DNA of 64,000 nt from UBA3478 sp038134285 (GCA_038134285.1 JAYPUW010000004.1:62001-126000), one strand, 5' to 3'. Positions 52,522-62,262 are shown, counted from the first letter of the stretch. Notes: a model not told the origin generated them from the sequence alone. Translations and numbers: made by a program.

Positions 52522-52790
52522 TTATCTATATCTAGGTGAAAGATTATTCAAATTCTTGATATAATCTTGATATATATTCATAAAGTCATTTATTATACTT
52601 TGAGTATAGAAATAACTATATATCATCACTCCAAGAATAATTATTAATATGATGAGTGAATAGAGTGAATAATTCTTTGTTGTTTCTAACTCTTGTTCTA
52701 GATTGACAATCTTTCTTTTGAGGACAGAAATATTTTCGAAAACGTTCTATATTCGTCTTCAGTTAATTCGTCGTAATTCTTGTATTTCAT
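52522..52790 (-). pseudogene. Frameshifted small coiled-coil membrane protein gene
   Basis: ATG 52790 opens MKYKNYDELTEDEYRT, then the frame runs to a stop after about 30 codons. In the -1 frame from about 52742 the sequence continues as a convincing protein: VLKRKIVNLEQELE (heptad-like coiled coil), a hydrophobic transmembrane segment SLIILIIILGVMIYSYF, and a tail ending SPRYR before TAA at 52522. One missing base near ACGTTTTCG (52740-52748) explains the break; the intact protein would have about 89 residues. Function unknown. AT-rich, unlike the neighbouring housekeeping genes. Confidence 0.55.
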
Positions 52791-53177
52791 TTTAAAAAAA
52801 TTTAAACCAATATATAGAGTTTTCAAAAATTTAAAATGTTGTTAGATTATGTAATCCGATATTTGAAAATTTCTCTTCGAAAAAAAGTAAAGTACAAGGT
52901 TTAGTCTATGAAAACCAGGTTTATCTCATTCTACAGGACAATTTTATTTAAGAATAGAACAAAGAAGACTATCTGAATCAGTAATAGACAGTCAACATTC
53001 AAATCCATTTAGAAAGTCTATCAAAGATTCCCTCTGATTCAACTCTACCTTCAGGATATTTTGCGAAAGCAAAGCAATCTTATCCATTATTTAAGGCTTG
53101 ACATCTACTGCCAAATAAAGCTAATTCCTGTAGATTTTATTTAATTTCAGCCCTGCTGAATAGCAGTATAAAAAAGG
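52791..53177. other. AT-rich gene-poor segment
   Basis: No credible gene on either strand: only short interrupted reading frames. One 29-base stretch (52910-52938) has a diverged copy at 53640-53668. No terminal inverted repeats or transposase remains were recognised. Confidence 0.6.
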
Positions 53178-53208
53178 TTGTGAATTCTCGCTAATAGCTC
53201 TAAATTTG
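53178..53208 (+). promoter_or_regulatory. Promoter of tRNA-Arg
   Basis: TTG (53178-53180), 20 bases, TAAATTTG (53201-53208), a full consensus match 16 bases before the tRNA. Confidence 0.8.
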
Positions 53209-53224
53209 CCGCCTTATGAGGAAC

Positions 53225-53298
53225 GGTCGCGTAGCTCAGCTGGATAGAGCATCTGCCTTCTAAGCAGACGGTCGCAGGTTCGAATCCTGCCGCGATCA
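53225..53298 (+). tRNA. tRNA-Arg(TCT)
   Basis: Acceptor GGTCGCG pairs with CGCGATC (second pair G-T); D arm GCTCAGCTGGATAGAGC; anticodon TCT at 53259-53261 in loop CTTCTAA with stem TCTGC/GCAGA; T loop TTCGAAT. CCA is not encoded. Own promoter and terminator. Confidence 0.96.
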
Positions 53299-53313
53299 CT
53301 TAAGCATCAAGAA

Positions 53314-53340
53314 GGGTTAACGGTGGTTAGCCCATTTTTA
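53314..53340 (+). terminator. Terminator of tRNA-Arg
   Basis: GGGTTAAC (53314-53321) pairs with GTTAGCCC (53326-53333) with one T-G pair and a GGTG loop, then ATTTTTA. Confidence 0.8.
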
Positions 53341-53667
53341 TGCACATTACCGAGTGGTAATTGATTTTAGATGCTAAGCACATCTTTTTCAAACATAGTC
53401 AATAATCTTGGCACTTATTTGCCACTCTTCATTTATGATATCCTCTTTAATGATAAATATTTAATTAGTGCTGAAGTTCTCTTTGCCATTTAAAAAATCA
53501 GCTGATTCTTCTGAGTAATACTTACATGCATTCCCAATTAATTATTGAATATAGCTTTGTATTGTATTTTATATAGAATGTTTGTTTTGAAAAAACTTGC
53601 TCATGAACCTGCCGTACGCCGCATAGTTTAGGCGCACGAAAAACCGGTTTATATCATTCCAGAGGAA
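53341..53667. other. AT-rich segment without recognised gene
   Basis: Short frames only. Near the right end a plus-strand frame reads HEKPVYIIPEELDTKR, which has no start codon and a stop just upstream; it may be a gene remnant. Nothing else was recognised. Confidence 0.5.
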
Positions 53668-53907
53668 CTAGATACTAAGCGTCTCATTCGGCTGTTTTAA
53701 TAGATCAAGTACAATGGCTAAAAGATCGTACCCTAAATACTGAGCGACGAAATAAGCTAAGGCAGCGAATGCCGCAAGCGCGAGAAGAAATCGCACTAGA
53801 ATTCTAAGAGGAGTGAGGATAATCTTTAAAATCTTGTAGATCAAAAATACCGCAACCGCCGAACCGATTACAATGAATGCTAATTGAAAGTAGTCAAGTG
53901 CTTGCAT
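53668..53907 (-). CDS. Small two-helix membrane protein
   Basis: 79 residues with hydrophobic segments at about 8-30 and 36-62 separated by a short basic loop (TPLRILVR), then a hydrophilic tail. No family recognised. It begins 19 bases after the stop of the THUMP-like methyltransferase gene and is in the same direction, which supports it as the last gene of that unit. Function unknown. Confidence 0.6.
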   Translation of the reverse strand: MQALDYFQLAFIVIGSAVAVFLIYKILKIILTPLRILVRFLLALAAFAALAYFVAQYLGYDLLAIVLDLLKQPNETLSI

Positions 53908-53926
53908 AGGCAGTAACGAAGATACA

Positions 53927-55141
53927 TTAATTGTTCACTTTGGTAGCCCGTATGATGACCCCTGGTTTTGAATCGATAAGAAATAAGAAGTGATCAGGAC
54001 TTTCCTTGATGTTATAGATTTTACGCACTTCTTCAGGACGTTGCTTTTGATTTTTAACCTGGATGCTAAACGCTTCTCGGCTAAAACGTTTTAGGTTTTG
54101 TTTCGAATAAGGTAAAACCTCTTCAATTTTAAATAATCGCGAAGGGAACTTCGTCATAGGCTCCTTTGAAAAAAGAAGTGTGGGCGTACTGGTGAATCCA
54201 ATTTGAAGCTCAGGATGATCTTCAATCAGTTTTTCAGTATAGCGCGATTTGATAAAAGCAGAAGGCAGGTCAATAATGTACCGCGCTTTATCAAGTTCCA
54301 ATAAAGGAAGAGGCCTATTTTGAGCACTTTCAAATACGCTGGCAAACAGCTGTTTTTCTTGATCTCTATAGAGAAAAGCATGGACCAGTGTAACCTCAGC
54401 TGAAACTTTTAAAGGGTCTAGCCATAAGAGTAATTCTTTAAGCTCATTCTCAAGTGAAACGAGATCAATACGCACAAGGTGAGGAAGATATTTCTTAGCA
54501 TAACTCAGGTCAATCATCGGAGAAACCTTGATTGCAACTAATTGCGCTTTTGAGATTAAGACTTCATAAAGCTCCACGAGGTTAGGAGCGTAGTGTTCGA
54601 ATCCGACCCTTCTCGAACCACTTTGATCACGTCTATCAGGATCTAGGTAAATAAAGTCTACAGAAGAAGTGCGCTCTAAAAACTCTTCTGCCCTAGAAGC
54701 CTCAACCTGCACATGAGTACGTTGGAGGAGTTTTAAATTGTGATTTAAAAGCGCATTAAGATGAGGGTCCTGCTCCACAGAGACGAAAGAGTCAAAAAGT
54801 GTGCTAAGCGCAGCAGAGTCGACCCCAAATCCGGCCGTTAGATCAATACCGCTTTGCTGCCTTCCAGAAAGGAGCTGTCGACATACCTCAGCCTTATAGG
54901 CTGCCGTATATTGGGAGCTAGACTGCTCAATGGCTCTTTTTGGCGGATACACAATTCCTTTATAAACTGTCCAGTCGGGTAACTTTTTCTTTGCTTTAGA
55001 TAAGGCCTGAATCTGCTCTATGAGCTCAGCATTGTGCGCTCCTTCAAACACTGAAGGCTGAAATGATAGGGCCTCGAGATCTACAGCTACCCCGTTATGA
55101 ATATAATCCTGAACATCATCTGCGGTAAGGCGAGGATTCAT
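53927..55141 (-). CDS. THUMP-like class I SAM methyltransferase
   Basis: 404 residues. The central domain is a Rossmann methyltransferase: GIDLTAGFGVDSAALS binds SAM, and FIYLDPDRRD is the motif IV equivalent. The C-terminal part matches the THUMP-like domain found in these Bacteroidota proteins (RLFKIEEVLPYSKQNLKRF, HFLFLI). Probably modifies RNA; the target is unknown. Its start codon is directly next to the AI-2E transporter stop. Confidence 0.82.
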   Translation of the reverse strand: MNPRLTADDVQDYIHNGVAVDLEALSFQPSVFEGAHNAELIEQIQALSKAKKKLPDWTVYKGIVYPPKRAIEQSSSQYTAAYKAEVCRQLLSGRQQSGIDLTAGFGVDSAALSTLFDSFVSVEQDPHLNALLNHNLKLLQRTHVQVEASRAEEFLERTSSVDFIYLDPDRRDQSGSRRVGFEHYAPNLVELYEVLISKAQLVAIKVSPMIDLSYAKKYLPHLVRIDLVSLENELKELLLWLDPLKVSAEVTLVHAFLYRDQEKQLFASVFESAQNRPLPLLELDKARYIIDLPSAFIKSRYTEKLIEDHPELQIGFTSTPTLLFSKEPMTKFPSRLFKIEEVLPYSKQNLKRFSREAFSIQVKNQKQRPEEVRKIYNIKESPDHFLFLIDSKPGVIIRATKVNN

Positions 55142-56242
55142 CTAAAGGTTTTTTGTGAGTTTTTCAACCCAATAGTTTTTGCGGTAGAAAACCTTTAAAA
55201 TGACCTTTATGCTCGTGTATAGCGGCACGGCTATGATGAGTCCTATAACCCCAAAAAGCAATCCAGAACACAAAATCACCAGAAAGATTTCTATCGGATG
55301 AGACCTTACACTTTTCGCGTAGATAAAGGGTTGTGAGAAAAAATTATCAATGAGTTGTCCTAGCACAACACCTCCTAGTACAAAAAACAACTTTGGCAGG
55401 GTAACGACCATGAAGTCTACATTTAAATCTCCAATTAATGTCAAAAGTAGCATTAGCAAAGCGCCAATAAGAGGTCCGATATAAGGGATGATATTGAAAA
55501 TGGCACATAAAAATGCAATCGTGAAGGCATGTTGAACCCCACCAATCGCTAAGGCTATTGCGTAAACCGTTAGGAGGATGGTTAGTTGAATGAGTATCCC
55601 GACAAAGTATCGGCTTAACAACTTTTCAATGCGATCGATAGAGTCAAGTGTCATTGCTTCTTTGTGATCGGGGATTAAGGTGAGCACCCCTTTTCTGAAA
55701 AGTTGTTGATCTTTTAAAAAGAAAAAGGTGAGAAAAAGTATAGAAAACAAGCCAACACTGAAACTACTAAACGCCGTGCCTATTTGTTCAATCAAGCTTG
55801 GAATAAAATCAAGATTGAAGGTGTTTAAGAGTTTAGCGTGAAGTTGAGCTAGTCCAATTTTTTCACTTAAATAAGGCACTTGTGAGGTAATGGCTTCGGT
55901 AAGTTGACCCACTGCGTCAAACGCCCGCTTTGACAAGTCTTCAACATTCAAAAGCGACAACTGTTCGCCCTGGTCAATAACCACAGGTACGAGAAGACTA
56001 ATAAGACCGAAAAATACCAAGAGCTGAGCCGTTAAGGTGAATACGACTGCCAGCGTATTCGGAAATTTTAAACGCCCTGTCAAAAGCTTAACTAAGGGCT
56101 TGCCAATGAGACTTAATACCGCAGCAATAATAATGTAAGCAATTACCTCGCGTACAAGGTAAATTCCATAGGCTAGGGCCGCCATTCCAACAAGTGTTAA
56201 AACACTTTTTACAATGGCTTTCGAAAGGTCTTTAGCACTCAT
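55142..56242 (-). CDS. AI-2E family transporter (PerM-like)
   Basis: 366-residue membrane protein with about eight hydrophobic segments. Family features are the N-terminal helices, an extracytoplasmic helical region (about 85-180), and IPYIGPLIGALLMLLLTL and IFLVILCSGLLFGVIGLIIAVPLY in the C-terminal half. Substrates in the family vary (AI-2, Na+/H+, others), so none is assigned. ATG 56242 lies seven bases after the rsmE stop; the longer in-frame extension upstream overlaps rsmE and is not family-like. Confidence 0.88.
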   Translation of the reverse strand: MSAKDLSKAIVKSVLTLVGMAALAYGIYLVREVIAYIIIAAVLSLIGKPLVKLLTGRLKFPNTLAVVFTLTAQLLVFFGLISLLVPVVIDQGEQLSLLNVEDLSKRAFDAVGQLTEAITSQVPYLSEKIGLAQLHAKLLNTFNLDFIPSLIEQIGTAFSSFSVGLFSILFLTFFFLKDQQLFRKGVLTLIPDHKEAMTLDSIDRIEKLLSRYFVGILIQLTILLTVYAIALAIGGVQHAFTIAFLCAIFNIIPYIGPLIGALLMLLLTLIGDLNVDFMVVTLPKLFFVLGGVVLGQLIDNFFSQPFIYAKSVRSHPIEIFLVILCSGLLFGVIGLIIAVPLYTSIKVILKVFYRKNYWVEKLTKNL

Positions 56243-56249
56243 AAATTGG

Positions 56250-56966
56250 TTATTGTGAAAGTTGCGCACATAAAATACGATTAATCGCGACGATTGCAGC
56301 AGTTTCGGCACGTAAACGCTGTTCTCCAAGGGAGAAAAACTCAACCTTTTGCTGTTTAGCTAATGAGATCTCGATTCTGCTAAAATCTCCCTCAGGACCT
56401 ATCATGATGTGATAATCATTATAGTTGCTAGCAGTAAAAAACAAATCCTTCTTTTGGGGGTCTTCGTAACAATGCCCCATCAAGATAGTTTTTTCATGAT
56501 GAACCCTTAAATAATCTGATACAGACTGTAAGGGGTGAAGTTCTGGTATAAACGCATTTAAAGATTGCTTAAAGGCACTTTGCAGGGTACGTTCTGCGCG
56601 CTCTTTATTGAATTTATTTTTTTCGCAGTGATGGCTTAATAAGGGTGTGATTGAGGCTACCCCGAGTTCGGTGGCCTTTTCAAGACACCATTCAAACCGG
56701 TCGTTGCTTTTCAAAAGGGCGAAAGCAAGATGTATACGAAAAGGAAGTTGAGATTCTTTAGAGTGACCTTGAATAGCAAGTCCACATCTTTTACTATTGG
56801 TATTTACGATTACAGCCTCAAAGAGGTCTCCAAGGCCATTACCCAACTCAATGCGATCGCCTTCCTTCTTTCGTAGGACGCGCACAAGGTGTTTGCTTTC
56901 AAAAGGGTCAAGAACATATGAAGATTGATCGACCTTTAGGTCGGGTGCGTAGAAACGTTGACTCAT
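56250..56966 (-). CDS. rsmE: 16S rRNA (uracil(1498)-N(3))-methyltransferase
   Basis: SPOUT-class methyltransferase for U1498 of 16S rRNA. 238 residues: N-terminal PUA-like domain (HLVRVLRKKEGDRIE) and C-terminal knotted domain with IGPEGDFSRIE and the SLGEQRLRAETAAI motif at the SAM site. It overlaps tsaD by four bases (ATGA) and lies upstream of the AI-2E gene. Confidence 0.94.
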   Translation of the reverse strand: MSQRFYAPDLKVDQSSYVLDPFESKHLVRVLRKKEGDRIELGNGLGDLFEAVIVNTNSKRCGLAIQGHSKESQLPFRIHLAFALLKSNDRFEWCLEKATELGVASITPLLSHHCEKNKFNKERAERTLQSAFKQSLNAFIPELHPLQSVSDYLRVHHEKTILMGHCYEDPQKKDLFFTASNYNDYHIMIGPEGDFSRIEISLAKQQKVEFFSLGEQRLRAETAAIVAINRILCAQLSQ

Positions 56967-57994
56967 GACTGTAAAGCATAACGCGCCTCGGCCTGAACAG
57001 ATAAATCTGTAAAGTCCGAGACTAAATATTTGAAGTATCCTGAAATACCAATCATCGCGGCATTATCCGTGCAATAGGAAAGCTCTGGCACAAAAAGTTG
57101 AATGCTTTTTCTTTGGGCTAGAGTATTTAATGACCTTCGAATACCAGAATTAGCAGCCACACCTCCGCCAATGGCAATTTGATTAATACCTGTTTCTTTT
57201 AGTGCAAGTTCTAGTTTTTGAACCAGAATTTCTGTTATGGTGTATTGAAGGGAGGCCGCCAAATCTGCTTTATTCTTCTCAACAAAATGGGAGTCTTTCT
57301 TCATTTCTTGAGTCACCATTCTTGTGAATTGAGTTTTAAGTCCGCTAAAACTGAAATCCAGACCAGAAACGTTAGGTATACTAAAGGAGAATGCATTAGG
57401 GTTTCCAAGAGCAGATAACTTGTCAACTTGCGGGCCGCCTGGGTATTCAAATCCGAGTATTTTTGCCGATTTGTCAAAGCATTCTCCGACAGCGTCGTCT
57501 AGAGTTTGACCTAAAAGTTCAAATTGATCTGGGGAATTGACGCGAACAATTTGAGTATGCCCTCCGCTTATAGTCAAAGCGAGAAAAGGAAACTTAGGGG
57601 TTTCAGGGTGGGCTTCAGCGATAAAATGCGCTAAAATATGACCTTGCATGTGATTCACCTCGATTAAGGGAATCCCTAGAGCTTGGGCCAGGGATTTTGC
57701 AAATGATACACCAACTAATAGGGATCCTAAAAGTCCTGGACCTTTTGTAAATGCGATTGCTGAGAGGTCATTTTTCGCGATATTTGCCTTGTTTAGGGCT
57801 TCATTCACTACCGCTACAATATGTTGCTGATGAGCCCGAGATGCTAACTCTGGTACCACGCCTCCATAAAGCGCATGAATCTGTTGGGTGGCAACACAGT
57901 TTGAAAGCACTTGAGTGCCTCTTAATACGGCCGCAGAAGTGTCGTCACAAGACGACTCAATTGCCAATATTAGAGTGTGTTTTGCAGTGCTCAT
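56963..57994 (-). CDS. tsaD: tRNA N6-adenosine threonylcarbamoyltransferase
   Basis: Catalytic subunit of t6A synthesis at position 37 of tRNAs reading ANN codons. 343 residues, ASKHA fold: AIESSCDDTS at the N-terminus, metal-binding His115 and His119 in NHMQGH, ISGGHTQIV, and CTDNAAMIG. First gene of the tsaD-rsmE-AI-2E-methyltransferase unit; divergent from tamB by 27 bases. A -7 box lies five bases from its ATG. Confidence 0.96.
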   Translation of the reverse strand: MSTAKHTLILAIESSCDDTSAAVLRGTQVLSNCVATQQIHALYGGVVPELASRAHQQHIVAVVNEALNKANIAKNDLSAIAFTKGPGLLGSLLVGVSFAKSLAQALGIPLIEVNHMQGHILAHFIAEAHPETPKFPFLALTISGGHTQIVRVNSPDQFELLGQTLDDAVGECFDKSAKILGFEYPGGPQVDKLSALGNPNAFSFSIPNVSGLDFSFSGLKTQFTRMVTQEMKKDSHFVEKNKADLAASLQYTITEILVQKLELALKETGINQIAIGGGVAANSGIRRSLNTLAQRKSIQLFVPELSYCTDNAAMIGISGYFKYLVSDFTDLSVQAEARYALQS

Positions 57995-57999
57995 GGATG

Positions 58000-58007
58000 C
58001 AAAGATA
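58000..58007 (-). promoter_or_regulatory. -7 box TATCTTTG directly upstream of tsaD
   Basis: TATCTTTG is separated from the tsaD ATG (57994) by five bases, the same geometry as at rlmD. No TTG at the usual distance. Confidence 0.45.
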
Positions 58008-58021
58008 ACGGCTATTAAACA

Positions 58022-61000
58022 ATGAGAAAAAGACTCTTTTTAGGACTGCGGATACTGCTTGGCCTTCTCGTGGGACTTTTCTTAATCACCTTAGTTGCAT
58101 CAACTCCTAAAGTTCAGAATTATTTAGCGCAGCGATTCATTACACAACTCACTGCCCAATACGGTATAAATCTTTCGGTCGATGCGGTTCGTGTAAATCC
58201 TTTGGCATTCAACGCCACCCTGCAACACCTTTTGATTCCGGATCACAAAGGAGATACGCTGATTTATATTCGATCAATCAGTAGTCGTTTTCGATCGTTG
58301 AAAGCATTATACGCTTCAGCTTCTCAAAGCCAGTATAGGTTTGGCGAAACACTGGTGAATATCAAGACATACTCGGGTGATTCTTTATCTAACCTTCAGA
58401 TGTATTTGAATGAATTACCTAAAGGTTCGGGGAGTACTTTTGGCGCAGAACGCATAATAATAGGAGCCTTAAAGGTTAGATATGTCGACGACTCAATCCG
58501 AGAAGTACACACCTTAGATTTTAAAAAAATTAACCTAAAAAATTTACGCCTGGGGTCGAATCAAGTCTCAGGTGAGTTCGAGTTTGCTGGTAATTATAAA
58601 AAGAATCAATTGCTTGTCGAGTCCGATTTTAGCATTGAAGGTAAGCTTGAAACTAATGAGGGGATATTGATCGGATCAATGATTACGCTACGCGCTCAAA
58701 ACGAGGCCGTTGAACTAGATTCGATTACCTATGATTTCAATTCAGGGAGATGGAATTTTAAGGTTGAAGATGCTTTTATTACAGGACTGCGATTAAGCGC
58801 CCTTGGTTTGAATGTTGAAGATGTTCCTTCTGTTTATTGGAGCGGAGTGCTAACCCTTCAGGGGGGTCTACTTGAAGCCCAAAATCTTGCATTGCAATGG
58901 GGTGAGAGCACAGCTGTTTTAGACGCTTTATTCAACTTTAATGCGTCAGGAAATTCGTATCAATTGAATTTTACAGAAATCAAGGCCTACTGGAAGGACA
59001 TCAAAGGGTATAGGTCGATAGTAAAATCTGAGGGAGCGCAACGGCTGAACATGTCTACTATCGCGCCATGGAGAGGAGAGCTAAGCCTTGAAAAAGAAGC
59101 GCAAGATTTATTCTTAAAAACCTATTTTGATGTTTCAGGGGCCCAATTTAACATAGATTATGAAAGAAATACGAAAGAAGAAGTTCTAAAAGGTAGACTT
59201 TCAAAAGTGCCTGTTCAATGGGTCTTGCCAGAAGCTACACAGTTGCTTACTACCTCATTTGAGGGCAGACGAATGACACAGCAGCCCTTTGTGATTGACG
59301 GCTCAATTGAATCGTTTCGTTGGCCTGCTGACAAGCAGTTGAAAGAGGTTGACTATTCGATAGTGCTCAACTTAAACCAGTACGATGTCGCATTCAAGAG
59401 TACAGTCAAAGGGCAGAATTTTACGACAAACTTCAGATTAGAACGTTCGAAAAATTCATGGTCTATTGAGGGGAGTGCTGATTTTAGAAGATTCGATACT
59501 CTTATATCAGAGTCGCAAAGCACAGCGGCGGTTTTGAGTACGGGGGCAGACTTTTCTATTTGGGGGAGTTCATGGATTGATGTACAAGGAACTATTGCTC
59601 TTGACGGTTTGCGCTTTTATACACCTTCCCAAGAGGTGATTGAAGTAGGAGGAGTGCAAATGAGTTTAACAGTTGATCAAGAAAGGGACCATCTTTTTAG
59701 GGTGGTCTCTGAAGACTTTGTCAATCTCGAAGTGTCTGGAAATTATCATTTATTTGACTGGCAAAAGGTTTTTAGAGAACTTCGATTGCCAGATGATTTT
59801 GAATTAGACGCTGATATACAAACGGGAACGCGTTGGGTTGATTTAATAAGAGGCTCTACAGTTTTGCCAGAAATTACTGGTTACTTACGGTATTCAAAGG
59901 GTTTTTTTAATTCGGACATTCGGCTTTCACGATTTCGTTATGATGCTTTCGATTTGAAGGAATTGCACGGATTTACAGATGAAGCCGGAAACTTCATTAT
60001 TGAAGCAAAATCATTGAATTCTCCGTTTTTTAATCTTTCCTCTCTACGCACAGACATTAGAGCTTCAAAGTTGTCACTAATGGCTTCAACTGCTAGTGAA
60101 ATTCCTGATCGATTTGCCTTTAATTTCAGTTGGAATCGACCCTCTGATGATCATGTCAAGCTTAACATAGAGCCTTCGAGTTTTACCTTAAAGCAATACG
60201 AATGGGTTATTGACAGGTCTTCTGAAATAAACCTAGATATTGTTCATAAAAGTGTAACCGTTAATCGCCTAGATCTAAGGACGGTAAACGACGGCTATTT
60301 ATCGTTGCAAGGAGCGTATCAAGACAATCAGAATTACACCATTAGTCTTGAACTCGAAAATGCCCCCTTAGAAACTATAACTCCAGAAATCAATAACCTA
60401 GAGCTAAAGGGGGGTTCTACTGGTTTTTTACAATTCAAACGACAGAATGGTAGATACGATCCGCGCTTTAACTTGAGTATTGAGGATTTGGTAGTGAATT
60501 CGAAATTTGTAGGTTTTTTTAATGGAGTGGTGAACGGAAGTAGTAATGCCGATGTATTTACACTTCAAGCTGACATCTTAAATACCGGTACTCCAACACT
60601 AGAATTATCTGGAATACTCAATCAAACCGATAATGGCCTCTTTACATTAGACGCAGATGCTCGTTTTTCTCGTTTTGACATTTCACCTTTTTCAGCCCTT
60701 GGAACGACTACTTTTTCTGATTTAAGAGGTTTGGCATCAGGTGTTGTGAGCTTAACCAATACGTTAGATTCACCAGAGCTTTTGGGCGAACTCGTTCTTG
60801 ATTCATCTGGATTGAGATTTCCGTATTTAGGAGTGGATTTTGATGTTGTTGGCCAGCCTACTATTCGGCTGAACCGAAACGATTTTTATTTTGACCATTT
60901 TCGGCTGAAAGACACCTCTTTTCAAACAGAGATAGAAATAGATGGATTTATTCAGCATTCGGGATTGAAGAATTTAGAATTTGACCTTGGTGTTGTCACC

Positions 61001-62251
61001 CTCAGCGAGTCTTCATTAGTATTAAAAACTGAAGCCTCAGAGGATGCCCTTTATTATGGGACCGGATTTGTTTCAGGGTCTGGTAGTATTAAAGGGACCC
61101 CTGCCTCAACTGTGATAAAGGTGGATGCTGAAACAAAAAAGGGGAGTAGCCTGATTATCCCTTTGAATTCAGACTCTATAGATTTTAGTGACGATTTGGT
61201 CCGTTTTGTAAGCAGTGAATCTGTGACAGATGAAGAGAGATTGCACAACCCCATTGAGACGCAAATGGGGATCCGATTAGATTTCAATTTGGAAGTTACC
61301 CCAGAAGCAATTGTTGAAGTGATCGTTGATCCTGAATTTGGATCAAAATTAAGGGGTAACGGCACAGGCCTATTTCGCCTTCAAGTAGCTCCTGGAGATG
61401 AGTTCAATATTTTTGGTGAATATGCGCTTGCTTCTGGAACCTATGATTATCGCTTTGGAGGTATAATCGACAAAGGGTTTAGCTTGGCTCCAGGTGGTAA
61501 TCTAATTTGGAACGGTGATCCGTACGATGCAGATATCAACCTAGAGGCTGTATACAGTTTAAGTGCCAACCCAGCCCCACTATTAGATTCTAGTTCCTTT
61601 CCGAGACCGATACAAACCGATGTGCTGATTCAGTTGAGCGGAAAACTCCTCAATCCAGCCATTGATTTCTCGTTGCGCTTTCCGACACTTAATTCGGTGG
61701 TTAGAAGCGAGATAGAATACCGCTTACAAGACCGTTCTACGCTAGAAAGAAATGTATTTTTCCTTCTGGCTCAGGGCAATTTTGTTAACGATCAAATGGG
61801 ACTCTCTCAGCAAGCGTTGACCGGAAACCTGCTCCAGTCGGCTTCTGGATTATTAGAAGAGGTCTTAGGGGCTTCAGAAGTCTTAGATCTAGGGTTGTCA
61901 TATGAGCAGGGATATAGAAATCCAAATGCAAATGTTGCTATTGAAGATCGTATTGGCGTTACGCTGAGTACTCAATTAGGCAATCGCTTGATGTTCAACG
62001 GTAAATTAGGCGTGCCAGTTGGTCGAATAACTGAGACCGTAGTAGCCGGCGATGTTGAGTTGCAACTCATTTTAAACGAAGAAGGCACGCTGAGTGCAAA
62101 GATCTTTAACCGAGAGAATACTTTAAGCCAGTTTTTAGCAAGCATACCCGGATATACCCAAGGTATTGGTCTGAGTTACCAGGTGGACTTTGATAATTTT
62201 AAAGATTTGATAAGAAAGGTATTAAAATCGACAAACACTACCGAAGAATAA
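58022..62251 (+). CDS. tamB: TamB-like translocation/assembly protein
   Basis: 1409 residues: one N-terminal transmembrane helix (about 8-28) anchoring it in the inner membrane, a very long beta-strand-rich AsmA/DUF490-type region (bridge-like lipid-transfer fold), and a conserved C-terminal TamB domain (about 1150-1400, including SGTYDYRFGGIIDKGFSLAPGG). TamB proteins span the periplasm and are linked to outer-membrane protein insertion and phospholipid transport to the outer membrane. Divergent from tsaD, a common Bacteroidota arrangement. pfkA follows but has its own -7 box. Confidence 0.92.
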   Translation: MRKRLFLGLRILLGLLVGLFLITLVASTPKVQNYLAQRFITQLTAQYGINLSVDAVRVNPLAFNATLQHLLIPDHKGDTLIYIRSISSRFRSLKALYASASQSQYRFGETLVNIKTYSGDSLSNLQMYLNELPKGSGSTFGAERIIIGALKVRYVDDSIREVHTLDFKKINLKNLRLGSNQVSGEFEFAGNYKKNQLLVESDFSIEGKLETNEGILIGSMITLRAQNEAVELDSITYDFNSGRWNFKVEDAFITGLRLSALGLNVEDVPSVYWSGVLTLQGGLLEAQNLALQWGESTAVLDALFNFNASGNSYQLNFTEIKAYWKDIKGYRSIVKSEGAQRLNMSTIAPWRGELSLEKEAQDLFLKTYFDVSGAQFNIDYERNTKEEVLKGRLSKVPVQWVLPEATQLLTTSFEGRRMTQQPFVIDGSIESFRWPADKQLKEVDYSIVLNLNQYDVAFKSTVKGQNFTTNFRLERSKNSWSIEGSADFRRFDTLISESQSTAAVLSTGADFSIWGSSWIDVQGTIALDGLRFYTPSQEVIEVGGVQMSLTVDQERDHLFRVVSEDFVNLEVSGNYHLFDWQKVFRELRLPDDFELDADIQTGTRWVDLIRGSTVLPEITGYLRYSKGFFNSDIRLSRFRYDAFDLKELHGFTDEAGNFIIEAKSLNSPFFNLSSLRTDIRASKLSLMASTASEIPDRFAFNFSWNRPSDDHVKLNIEPSSFTLKQYEWVIDRSSEINLDIVHKSVTVNRLDLRTVNDGYLSLQGAYQDNQNYTISLELENAPLETITPEINNLELKGGSTGFLQFKRQNGRYDPRFNLSIEDLVVNSKFVGFFNGVVNGSSNADVFTLQADILNTGTPTLELSGILNQTDNGLFTLDADARFSRFDISPFSALGTTTFSDLRGLASGVVSLTNTLDSPELLGELVLDSSGLRFPYLGVDFDVVGQPTIRLNRNDFYFDHFRLKDTSFQTEIEIDGFIQHSGLKNLEFDLGVVTLSESSLVLKTEASEDALYYGTGFVSGSGSIKGTPASTVIKVDAETKKGSSLIIPLNSDSIDFSDDLVRFVSSESVTDEERLHNPIETQMGIRLDFNLEVTPEAIVEVIVDPEFGSKLRGNGTGLFRLQVAPGDEFNIFGEYALASGTYDYRFGGIIDKGFSLAPGGNLIWNGDPYDADINLEAVYSLSANPAPLLDSSSFPRPIQTDVLIQLSGKLLNPAIDFSLRFPTLNSVVRSEIEYRLQDRSTLERNVFFLLAQGNFVNDQMGLSQQALTGNLLQSASGLLEEVLGASEVLDLGLSYEQGYRNPNANVAIEDRIGVTLSTQLGNRLMFNGKLGVPVGRITETVVAGDVELQLILNEEGTLSAKIFNRENTLSQFLASIPGYTQGIGLSYQVDFDNFKDLIRKVLKSTNTTEE

Positions 62252-62262
62252 ACACTATTTCT

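Noticed and set aside
53225..53298. tRNA-Arg as an integration site
   Set aside because: No integrase gene and no repeat of the tRNA 3' end was found within the window.
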